NCBI RefSeq assembly: GCF_937616625.2
Contig: NC_065575.1
Span: forward strand, 19,670,001-19,734,000
Length of the DNA stretch: 64,000 nt
From: Mercurialis annua
Taxonomy: Eukaryota; Streptophyta; Magnoliopsida; Malpighiales; Euphorbiaceae
Reading direction: 5' to 3'
Position numbers and translations under genes: made by a program. Below the pieces are notes generated by a model. It saw only the letters and a program-made list of their open reading frames with translations. It searched no databases and was not told the origin of the DNA. This document shows positions 9,411-20,782 of the stretch, piece after piece (positions within the stretch are counted from its first letter, which is position 1; every line of letters starts with the position of its first letter).

Positions 9411-11220
9411 GACGCGACATACTAATCTAGCGTCACTTCTTACGCACACTTTGCGTAATACAACCTTACCATGCTTAGATAATCGGAAAGACGCGTTAAA
9501 GACACCTGAGACGCGACATACTAATCTAGCATCACGTTTCACACACACTTTTTGTAAAATAAACTAACCATGTTGAAGTAATCGGACTGACGCGTTAACG
9601 AGACTTGAGAAGCAACATACTAATATAGTGTCATATTTCACGCACACTTTGCGTAATATAACAAAACCATGCTTAGGTAATCGAAACGACGCATTAAAGA
9701 GACTTATCTAGCGTCACTTTTGACGCACGCTTTGTGTAATATAACTTAAAGATGCTTATGTAATCAAAACGACACACTTGCGAGTCTTGAGATGCGACAT
9801 ACTAATCTAGCGTCATTTTTCATGCACACATTGCGTAATATAACCTAACCATGCTTAGGTAATCGGAATGACGTGTTTGAAAGACTTGAGATGCGACATA
9901 CTAATCTATTGTAACTTTTGACGCATACTTGGCATAATATAACCTAACCAAGCTTAGGTAATCGGAACGACGCGTTAAAGAGACTTGAGACGCGACATAC
10001 TAATCTAGCGTCACTTTTCACGCACACTCTGTGTATTATAACCTATCCATACTTAGGTAATCGGACAATCGCGTTAAAGAGACTAAAAGCGCGACATACT
10101 AATCTAACGTCACTTTTCACGGACACTTCGCGTAATATAACCTAACCATGCTTAAGTAATCGAAACGACGCGTTAGAGAGACTTGTGACGCGACAATAGC
10201 ATGGTAATCGAAACGACGCGTTAAAGAAACTTGAGACGCGACATACTAATCTAGCGTCACTTTTTAGGCACACTTTGTGTAATATAACCTAACAATGCTT
10301 AGGTAATCGGACCGATGCGTTAAAGAGACTTGAGACGCGACATACTAATCTAGCGTCACGTTTCACGCACACTTTCCATATGATAACCTAACCATGCTTA
10401 GGTAATTGGACCGACACATTAAAGACAGTTGAGACGCGACATACTAATCTAACGTCACTTTTCACACACACTTTGCATAATATAACCTAACTATGCTTAG
10501 ATAATCAGAACGACGGGTTAAAGAGACTTGTGACGCGACATACTAATCTAGCCTAACGTTTCACTCACACTTTGCGTAATATAACCTAACCATACTTAGG
10601 TAATCGAAATGATGCGTTAAAACGACTTGAGACGAGACATACTAATCTAACGTCACTGTTACGCCCTCTTTGCGTAATATAACCTAAACATGCTTAGGTA
10701 ATCGGAACGACGCGTTAAAAGGACTTGAGATGCGACATACTAATCTAGCGTCACTTTTCACGCACACTTTACGTAATATAATCTAACCATAATACCTAGG
10801 TAATCAGAACGACGTGTTTGGGAGACTTGTGACGCGACATAAGCATGGTAATCGAAACGACGCGTTAAAGAGACTTGAGAGGAGACATACTAATCTATCG
10901 TCACTTTTCACGCAAACTTTACGTAATATAACCAAACCATTCTTAGGTAGTCGGAACGATGCGTTAAAAAGACTTGAGACGCGATATGATAATCTAGCAT
11001 CACTTTTCACGCACACTTTGCGTAGTATAACCAAACCATACTTAGGTAATCGGAACGACGCGTTAGAGAGACTTGTGACGCGAATAGGCATGGTAATCAA
11101 ACGAACGTTAAAAAGACTTGAGAAGCGACATACTAGTCTAGCGTCACTTTTTACGCACACTTCGTGTATTATAACCTATCCATGCTTAGGTAGTCGGACC
11201 GACGCGTTAAAGAGACTTGA
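9411..11220 (+). repeat. Sat99 1810-bp higher-order repeat, copy 1
   Basis: First of three head-to-tail copies. Positions 9421, 11231 and 13041 carry the same run (ACTAATCTAGCGTCACTTCT), exactly 1810 bp apart. The unit holds roughly 16-17 full monomers, three short ones (near 10190, 10840 and 11085) and one monomer with a different small deletion (GAGACTTATCTAGCG, here about 9711, next about 11511). The left edge is fixed to about 20 bp, by loss of similarity upstream of 9390-9410. Confidence 0.9.
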
Positions 11221-13030
11221 GAAGCGACATACTAATCTAGCGTCACTTCTTACGCACACTTTGCGTAATACAACCTTACCATGCTTAGATAATCGGAAAG
11301 ACGCGTTAAAGACACCTGAGACGCGACATACTAATCTAGCATCACGTTTCACACACACTTTTTGTAAAATAAACTAACCATGTTGAAGTAATCGGACTGA
11401 CGCGTTAACGAGACTTGAGAAGCAACATACTAATATAGTGTCACATTTCACGCACACTTTGCGTAATATAACAAAACCATGCTTAGGTAATCGAAACGAC
11501 GCATTAAAGAGACTTATCTAGCGTCACTTTTGATGCACGCTTTGTGTAATATAACTTAAAGATGCTTATGTAATCAAAACGACACACTTGCGAGTCTTGA
11601 GATGCGACATACTAATCTAGCGTCATTTTTCATGCACACATTGCGTAATATAACCTAACCATGCTTAGGTAATCGGAATGACGTGTTTGAAAGACTTGAG
11701 ATGCGACATACTAATCTATTGTAACTTTTGACGCATACTTGGCATAATATAACCTAACCAAGCTTAGGTAATCGGAACGACGCGTTAAAGAGACTTGAGA
11801 CGCGACATACTAATCTAGCGTCACTTTTCACGCACACTCTGTGTATTATAACCTAACCATACTTAGGTAATCGGACAATCGCGTTAAAGAGACTAAAAGC
11901 GCGACATACTAATCTAACGTCACTTTTCACGGACACTTTGCGTAATATAACCTAACCATGCTTAAGTAATCGAAACGACGCGTTAGAGAGACTTGTGACG
12001 CGACATAAGCATGGTAATCGAAACGACGCGTTAAAGAAACTTGAGACGCGACATACTAATCTAGCGTCACTTTTTAGGCACACTTTGTGTAATATAACCT
12101 AACAATGCTTAGGTAATCGGACCGATGCGTTAAAGAGACTTGAGACGCGACATACTAATCTAGCGTCACGTTTCACGCACACTTTCCATATGATAACCTA
12201 ACCATGCTTAGGTAATCGGACCGACACATTAAAGATAGTTGAGACGCGACATACTAATCTAACGTCACTTTTCACACACACTTTGCATAATATAACCTAA
12301 CTATGCTTAGATAATCAGAACGACGGGTTAAAGAGACTTGTGACGCGACATACTAATCTAGCCTAACGTTTCACTCACACTTTGCGTAATATAACCTAAC
12401 CATACTTAGGTAATCGAAATGATGCGTTAAAACGACTTGAGACGAGACATACTAATCTAACGTCACTGTTACGCCCTCTTTGCGTAATATAACCTAAACA
12501 TGCTTAGGTAATCGGAACGACGCGTTAAAAGGACTTGAGATGCGACATACTAATCTAGTGTCACTTTTCACGCACACTTTACGTAATATAATCTAACCAT
12601 AATACCTAGGTAATCAGAACGACGTGTTTGGGAGACTTGTAACGCGACATAAGCATGGTAATCGAAACGACGCGTTAAAGAGACTTGAGAGGCGACATAC
12701 TAATCTAGCGTCACTTTTCACGCAAACTTTACGTAATATAACCAAACCATTCTTAGGTAGTCGGAACGATGCGTTAAAAAGACTTGAGACGCGATATGAT
12801 AATCTAGCATCACTTTTCACGCACACTTTGCGTAGTATAACCAAACCATACTTAGGTAATCGGAACGACGCGTTAGAGAGACTTGTGACGCGAATAGGCA
12901 TGGTAATCAAACGAACGTTAAAAAGACTTGAGAAGCGACATACTAGTCTAGCGTCACTTTTTACGCACACTTCGTGTATTATAACCTATCCATGCTTAGG
13001 TAGTCGGACCGATGCGTTAAAGAGACTTGA
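11221..13030 (+). repeat. Sat99 1810-bp higher-order repeat, copy 2
   Basis: Differs from copy 1 by only scattered single bases over 1.8 kb (for example GATGCACGC for GACGCACGC near 11531). It is closer to copy 3 than to copy 1 at several of these sites, such as TAACGCGACAT near 12640 and 14450 against TGACGCGACAT near 10830. Confidence 0.9.
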
Positions 13031-14840
13031 GACGCGACATACTAATCTAGCGTCACTTCTTACGCACACTTTGCGTAATACAACCTTACCATGCTTAGAT
13101 AATCGGAAAGACGCGTTAAAGACACCTGAGACGCGACATACTAATCTAGCATCACGTTTCACACACACTTTTTGTAAAATAAACTAACCATGTTGAAGTA
13201 ATCGGACTGACGCGTTAACGAGACTTGAGAAGCAACATACTAATATAGTGTCACATTTCACGCACACTTTGCGTAATATAACAAAACCATGCTTAGGTAA
13301 TCGAAACGACGCATTAAAGAGACTTATCTAGCGTCACTTTTGATGCACGCTTTGTGTAATATAACTTAAAGATGCTTATGTAATCAAAACGACACACTTG
13401 CGAGTCTTGAGATGCGACATACTAATCTAGCGTCATTTTTCATGCACACATTGCGTAATATAACCTAACCATGCTTAGGTAATCGGAATGACGTGTTTGA
13501 AAGACTTGAGATGCGACATACTAATCTATTGTAACTTTTGACGCATACTTGGCATAATATAACCTAACCAAGCTTAGGTAATCGGAACGACGCGTTAAAG
13601 AGACTTGAGACGCGACATACTAATCTAGCGTCACTTTTCACGCACACTCTGTGTATTATAACCTAACCATACTTAGGTAATCGGACAATCGCGTTAAAGA
13701 GACTAAAAGCGCGACATACTAATCTAACGTCACTTTTCACGGACACTTTGCGTAATATAACCTAACCATGCTTAAGTAATCGAAACGACGCGTTAGAGAG
13801 ACTTGTGACGCGACATAAGCATGGTAATCGAAACGACGCGTTAAAGAAACTTGAGACGCGACATACTAATCTAGCGTCACTTTTTAGGCACACTTTGTGT
13901 AATATAACCTAACAATGCTTAGGTAATCGGACCGATGCGTTAAAGAGACTTGAGACGCGACATACTAATCTAGCGTCACGTTTCACGCACACTTTCCATA
14001 TGATAACCTAACCATGCTTAGGTAATCGGACCGACACATTAAAGATAGTTGAGACGCGACATACTAATCTAACGTCACTTTTCACACACACTTTGCATAA
14101 TATAACCTAACTATGCTTAGATAATCAGAACGACGGGTTAAAGAGACTTGTGACGCGACATACTAATCTAGCCTAACGTTTCACTCACACTTTGCGTAAT
14201 ATAACCTAACCATACTTAGGTAATCGAAATGATGCGTTAAAACGACTTGAGACGAGACATACTAATCTAACGTCACTGTTACGCCCTCTTTGCGTAATAT
14301 AACCTAAACATGCTTAGGTAATCGGAACGACGCGTTAAAAGGACTTGAGATGCGACATACTAATCTAGTGTCACTTTTCACGCACACTTTACGTAATATA
14401 ATCTAACCATAATACCTAGGTAATCAGAACGACGTGTTTGGGAGACTTGTAACGCGACATAAGCATGGTAATCGAAACGACGCGTTAAAGAGACTTGAGA
14501 GGCGATATACTAATCTAGCGTCACTTTTCACGCAAACTTTACGTAATATAACCAAACCATTCTTAGGTAGTCGGAACGATGCGTTAAAAAGACTTGAGAC
14601 GCGATATGATAATCTAGCATCACTTTTCACGCACACTTTGCGTAGTATAACCAAACCATACTTAGGTAATCGGAACGACGCGTTAGAGAGACTTGTGACG
14701 CGAATAGGCATGGTAATCAAACGAACGTTAAAAAGACTTGAGAAGCGACATACTAGTCTAGCGTCACTTTTTACGCACACTTCGTGTATTATAACCTATC
14801 CATGCTTAGGTAGTCGGACCGACGCGTTAAAGAGACTTGA
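13031..14840 (+). repeat. Sat99 1810-bp higher-order repeat, copy 3
   Basis: Third copy. Similarity to the start of a further unit ends near 14860, where CTAACGTCAC replaces CTAGCGTCAC and the sequence passes into the 441-bp duplication. Confidence 0.9.
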
Positions 14841-15562
14841 GACGCGACATACTAATCTAACGTCACTTTTCACGCGCACTTTGCGTAATATAAACTAAGC
14901 ATTCATTGGTAATCCGAATGACGCGTTAAAGAGACTTGTAACACGACATACTAATATGGCGTCACTTTTCACGTACACTTTGCATAATATAGCATAGCCA
15001 TGCTTAGGTAATCGGAACGACGTGTTAAAGAGACTTGAGGCGTGACATACTAATCTATTGTCACTTTTCACGGACACTTTGCGTAATATAACCTAACCAT
15101 GCTTAGGTAATCGGAATGACGTGTTAGAGAGACTTGTGACGCGAATAGGCATGGTAATCAAACGAACGTTAAAAAGACTTGAGAAGCGACATACTAGTCT
15201 AGCGTCACTTTTTACGCACACTTCGTGTATTATAACCTATCCATGCTTAGGTAGTCGGACCGACGCGTTAAAGAGACTTGAGACGCGACATACTAATCTA
15301 ACGTCACTTTTCACGCGCACTTTGCGTAATATAAACTAAGCATTCATTGGTAATCCGAATGACGCGTTAAAGAGACTTGTAACACGACATACTAATATGG
15401 CGTCACTTTTCACGTACACTTTGCATAATATAGCATAGCCATGCTTAGGTAATCGGAACGACGTGTTAAAGAGACTTGAGGCGTGACATACTAATCTATT
15501 GTCACTTTTCACGGACACTTTGCGTAATATAACCTAACCATGCTTAGGTAATCGGAATGACG
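14681..15562 (+). repeat. Sat99 441-bp tandem duplication, two copies
   Basis: Copies run 14681-15121 and 15122-15562 and look almost identical. The block from GAATAGGCATGGTAATC repeats at an offset of 441 bp. The start of copy 1 is the last part of the third 1810-bp unit, so this duplication happened after that unit was made. Similarity is lost near 15583 (CGCATATAAG against CGCGAATAGG). Confidence 0.9.
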
Positions 15563-16620
15563 TGTTAGAGAGACTTGTGACGCATATAAGTATGGTAATC
15601 GAAACGACGCGTTAAAGAGACTTGAGACGCGACGTAACCATGGTAATCAAATTGACGCATTAAAGAGACTTGAGATTCGACATACTAATCTAGCGTCACT
15701 TTTCACGCACACTTTGCGCAATATAACTTAACCATGCTTAGATAATCGGAACGAAAAATTAAAAAGACTGGTGACACGACATACTAATCAATTGTCACTT
15801 TTAACACACACTTTGCGTAATATAACCTAACCATTCTTAAGTAATCAGAACGACGCGCTAAAGAGACTTGTAACACCACTTACTAATATAGCGTAATTTT
15901 TCACGCACATCTTTGCATAATATAACCTTGCCATGCTTAGGTAATCGGAATGACGCGTTAAAGAGACTTGAGGTGCGACATACTAATCTATTATCTCTTT
16001 TCACGGACACTTTGCGTAATATAACCTAACCATGCTTAGGTAATCAGAACGACATGTTAGATAGACTTGTGACGCGACATAAACATGGTAATCAAAACGA
16101 AACGTGAAAGAGACTTGAGACGCGACATACTAATCTAGCGGCACTTTTTACAAACACACTTTGCGTAATATAACCTAACCATGATTAGGTTATCGGAACG
16201 ACGCGTTAAAGAGACTTGAGATGCGACATACTAATCTAGCATCACGTTTTACGCACTCTTTGCGTAATATAACCTAATCATGCTTAGGTTATAAGAACGA
16301 CACTTTAAAAAGACTTGAGATGAAACATACTAATCTAGCATCACTTTTCACGCACTCTTTGCGTAATATAACCTAACCATGCTTAGGTAATCAGAACGAC
16401 GCGTTAGAGAGAGTTGTGACATGACATAAGCATGGCAATAAAAACGACGCGTTAAAGAGACTAGAGAGGTGACATACTAATCTAGCGTCACTTTTCATGC
16501 ACCCTTTGTGTCATTTTACCTAACCATGCTTAGGAAATCGGAACGACGCTCAAAAGAGACTTGAGACGGACCATACTAATCTTGTCACATTTCAAGCAAA
16601 CTTCACGTAATGTAACCTAA

Positions 16621-16735
16621 CCATGGCAATAGAAACGACGCGTAAAAGAGACATGAGACAGATCATACTAATCTTGTCCCATCTCATTTCTATTTAAGGC
16701 GTCGGTCCGATTACCTAACCATGGTTAGGTTATAT
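16621..16735. other. Sat99 orientation switch
   Basis: Left of about 16677 monomers read forward; right of it they read as the reverse complement (GATTACCTAAGCATGGTTAG). The sequences on either side, about 16636-16658 and 16683-16703, are imperfect inverted repeats (GACGCGTAAAAGAGACATGA against TCTCATTTCTATTTAAGGCG). An 18-bp perfect palindrome, ACCTAACCATGGTTAGGT, lies at 16713-16730. Confidence 0.85.
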
Positions 16736-18589
16736 TGCGCAAAGTGCGCGTGAAAAGTGACGAAAGATTAGTTTGTCGCGTCAAAAGTCTCTTTAAGGCG
16801 TCGTTTCATTACCATTCTTATGTCGCGTCACAAGTCTCTCTAACGCATTGTTCCAATTGCCTAATAATGGTTAGTTTATATTACGCAAAGTGTGCGTGAA
16901 AATTCAAATAGATTAGTATGTCGTGTCTCAATTCTTTTTGAGGCGTCGTTCTGATTACCTAAGCATGGTTAGGTTAAATTACGCAAAGAGTGCATAAAAA
17001 GTGATGCTAGATTAGTAAGTCGTGTCTCAAGTCTCTTTAACGCGTCGTTCCGATTACCAAAACATGGTTAGGTTATATTACGCAAAGTGTGCGTTAAAAG
17101 TGACAATAGATTAGTATGTCGGGTCTCAAGTCTTTTTAACTCGTCGTTTCGATTACCTAAGAATTGTTAGCTTATATAATGCAAAGTGTGCGTGAAAAGT
17201 GACGCTAGATTAATATGTCGCGTCTCAAGTCTCTTTAACCCGTCATTTTGATTAACATGCTTATGTCGCGTCACAAGTCTCTCTTACTCCTCGTTCCGAT
17301 TACATAAGCATGGTTAGGTTATATTACGCAAAGTGTGCGTTAAAGGTGACGCTAGATTACTATGTCGCGTCACAAGTTTCTTTAACGCGTCGTTCCGATT
17401 ACCTAAGCATGGTTAAGTTATATTACGCAAAGTATGCGTTAAAGGTGACGCTAGATTTCTATGTCGTGTCACATGTTTCATTTACACGTCGTTTCGATTA
17501 CCTAAGCATGGTTAGGTTATATTACGCAAAGTGTGCGTGAAAAGTGACTCTAGATTAGTATGTCGAGTCTCAAGTCTCTTTAACTCGTTGTTTCGATTAC
17601 AATGCTTATGTAGCGTCACAAGTCTCTCTAACGCGTCGTTATCATTACCTAAGCATGGTTAAATTATATAATTTAAAGTGTGCGTTAAAAGTGAAGCTAG
17701 ATTTCTATGTCACGTTAGAAGTCTCTTTACCGCGTCGTTCCTATTACCTAAGTATGGTTAGGTTATATTACACAAAGTTTGCGTGAAAAGTGACGCTAGA
17801 TTAGTATGTCGCCTCACAAGTCTCTTTAGCACATCGTTCTGATTACCTAAGCATTCTTAGGTTATATTAGGCAAGGTGTGCGTGAAAAGTGACGCTAGAA
17901 TAGTATGTCGCTTCTCAAGTCTCTTTAACACGTCCTTTCGATTACCATGATTATATCGCGTCACAAGTCTCTCTAACGCCTCGTTCCGATTACCGAAGAA
18001 CGGTTAAGATATATTACGCAGAGTGCGTGAAAAGTGACAATGGCTTAGTATTTTGCATCTTAAGTCTCTTTAACGCGTCGTTTCGAATACCATGCTTATG
18101 TCGCGTCACAAGTCTCTTTAACACGTCGTTCCAATTATCCAATGATAGGTTATATTACGCAAAGTGTGCGTGAAAAGTGATGCTAGATTAGTATGTCGCG
18201 TCTCAAGTCCCATTAACGCGTTGTTCCAATTAATTAAATATGGTTATGTTATATTACGCAAAATGTGCGTGAAAAATGACGATAGATTAGTATGTTGCAT
18301 GTCAAGTCTCTTTAACGCGTCGTTTCGATTACCTAAGCATGGTTAGGTTGTATTACGCAAAGTGTGCGTGAAATATGATGCTAGATTAGTATGTCGTGTG
18401 TCAAGTCTCATTAACATGTCGTTTCGATTACCATGCTTATGTCGCGTCACATGTCTCTCTAACGCGTCGTTCTAATTACCTAATCATTGTTAGGTTATAT
18501 TACACAAAGTGTGTGTGAAAAGTGATGCTAGATTAGTATGTCACATCTCAAGTCTCTTTAACGGGTCGTTTCGATTACCATGCTTATGT

Positions 18590-20782
18590 CGCGTCACAAG
18601 TCTGTCTAACTCGTCGTTCCGATTACCGAAGCATGGTTAGGTTATATTGCGCAAAGGGTGCGTAAAAGTGACGCTAGATTATTATGTTACATCTCATGTC
18701 TCTTAAACGCGTCATTCCGTTTACCTAAGCCGGGTTAGGTTATATTGCACAAAGTAAGCGTGAAAAGTGATGCTATATTAGTATGTCGCGTCTAAAGTCT
18801 CATTAAGGCGTCGTTTCATTACCATTCTTATGTCGCGTCACAAGTCTTTTTAACACATCGTTTCAATTACTTAAGCATGGTTAGTTTAGGTTACGCAAAG
18901 TGTGCGTGAAAAGTGAAATAGATTAGTATGTCTTGTCTTAAGTCTTTTTGACGCTTCGTTCCGATTACCTAAGCATGGTAAGGTTTAATTACATAAAGAT
19001 TGCGTAAAATGTGATACTAGATTAGTATGTCGTGTCTCAAGTCTCTTTAACGAGTCGTTCCGATAACCTAAGCATGGTTAGGTTATATTACGCAGAGTGT
19101 GCGATAAACGTTATAATAGATTAGTATGTCGCGTCTCTAGTCTTTTTAATGCGTCGTTTTGATTATCTAAGCATGGTTAGGTTATATTATGAAAAGTGTG
19201 CGTGAAAAGTGACGTTGGATTAGTATGTAGCGTCTCAAGTGTCTTTCACCCATCGTTTCGATTACCTTGCTTATGTCGCGTCACAAGTCATCGTTAGGTT
19301 ATATTACGCAAATTATGCGTTAAAAGTGACGCTTGATTACTATATCGAGCCACTAGTTTCGTAACACGTCGTTGCGATTACCTAAGCATGGTTAGGTTAT
19401 ATTAAGCAAAGTATGCGTGAAAACTGATGCTAGATTAGTATGTAGCGTCTCAAGTCTCTTTATTACGTCGTTTTGATTACCACGTTTATATCGCGGCACA
19501 AGTCTCTCTAACTCGTCGTTATGATTACCTAAGCATGGTTAGTTTATATTATGGGAAGTATGTGTTAAAAGGGAAGCTAGATTACTATGTCCCGTCAGAA
19601 GTTTGTTTAACGCGTTGTTCTGATTACTTAAGCATGGTTTGGTTATATTACGCAAAGTTTGCATGAAAAGTGACGCTAAATTAGTATGTCGCATCACAAG
19701 TCCCTTTAACGCGTCGTTCTGATTACCTAAGCATGGTTAGGTTATATTATGAAAAGTGTGCGTGAAAAGTGACGCTAGATTAGTATGTCGTGTCTCAAGT
19801 ATCTTTTACGCGTCGTTTCGATTACCATGCTTATGTTGCGTCACAAGTCTCTCTAACGCGTCGTTCCGATTACCTAATCATGGTTTGGTTATATTACGCA
19901 AATTTTGCATGAAAAGTGACGCTAAATTAGTATGTCGCATCACAAGTCTCTTTAACGCGTTGTTCCGATTACCTTAGTATCGTTAGGCTAAGCAAAGTGT
20001 GCGTAAAAAGTGACGCTAGATTAGTATGTCGCGTTTCAAGTGTCTTTAACGCATCGTTTCGATTACTATGCTTATGTCGCGTCACAAGTCTCTTTAACTC
20101 GTCGTTCCAAACACCTAAGCTTGGTTGGGTTATATGACACAAAGTATGAGTGAAAACTGACGCTAGATTAGTATATCACGTCTAATGTCTTTTAACGCGT
20201 CGGTCCGATAACCTAAGCATGGTTAGGTTATATAGAGCAAAGTGTGCGTGAAAAGTGACGCTAGAGTAGTATGTCGCGTCTAAAGTCTCTTAAAGGCGTC
20301 GTTTCATTACTATTCTTATGTCGCGTCTAAAGTCTCTTAAAGGCGTCGTTTCATTACTATTCTTATGTCGCGTCACAAGTCTGCCTAACGCATTGTTCCA
20401 ATTACCTTAAGCATTGTTAGGTTATATTATACAAAGTGTGCGTGAAATGTGAAATAGATCAGTATGTCGCGTCTCAAGTCTTTTAGACGCGTCGTTCCGA
20501 TTACCTAAGCATGGTTAGGTTAAATTACGCAAAGAGTGCGTAAAAATTGAAGCTAGATTAGTTGTTCCGATTACCTAAGCATGGTTCGGTTATATTATGC
20601 AAAATGTGCATTAAAAGTGACAATCGATTAGTATGTCGCGTCTAAAGTCTTTTTAACGCGTCGTATTGATTACCTAAGCATGGTTAGGTTATATTATGCA
20701 AAGTGTGCGTGAAAAGTGACGCTAGATTAGTATGTCGCGTCTCAAGTGTCTTTAACTCGTCGTTTTGATTACAATGCTTATG
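18590..20782 (-). repeat. Sat99 ~2193-bp higher-order repeat, copy 1
   Basis: Markers such as TTGACGCTTCGTTCC and the run GTTATATTATGAAAAGTGTG (19741 and 21934) recur at an offset of 2193 bp in copy 2. Around 19880-19957 this copy lacks about 565 bp that copy 2 has. Confidence 0.8.
20274..20367 (-). repeat. Private 47-bp tandem duplication of a short Sat99 unit
   Basis: TCGCGTCTAAAGTCTCTTAA and the next 27 bases occur at 20274-20320 and again at 20321-20367 without a visible difference. The matching site in copy 2 (near 22985) has it once, so this is a recent single-unit gain. Confidence 0.85.

Larger units (their letters stand above)
6259..16677 (+). repeat. Sat99 satellite array, forward arm
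   Basis: About 10.4 kb of tandem monomers with a 99-bp period (for example ATCGG at 9961, 10060 and 10159). Landmarks in each unit, in order: CGACGCGTTAAAGAGACTTG, AGACGCGACATACTAATC, TAGCGTCACTTTTCACGCAC, ACTTTGCGTAATATAACC, and the dyad CCTAACCATGCTTAGG before TAATCGG. A 48-bp short monomer is scattered among the full ones (for example about 9334-9381). Differences between units are mostly at CG steps. 99 is a multiple of three, so open frames run through several monomers on both strands. The array contains the 1810-bp and 441-bp higher-order repeats listed separately; about 6.26-9.4 kb and 15.56-16.68 kb are monomeric, with no long-period copy that I could see. Confidence 0.93.

Noticed and set aside
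9361..15518. Repeated proteins of 60-187 residues (RHTNLASLFTHTLRNI type)
   Set aside because: They are exact products of the 99-bp monomer length and repeat with the 1810-bp unit. Opposite-strand frames are just as long.
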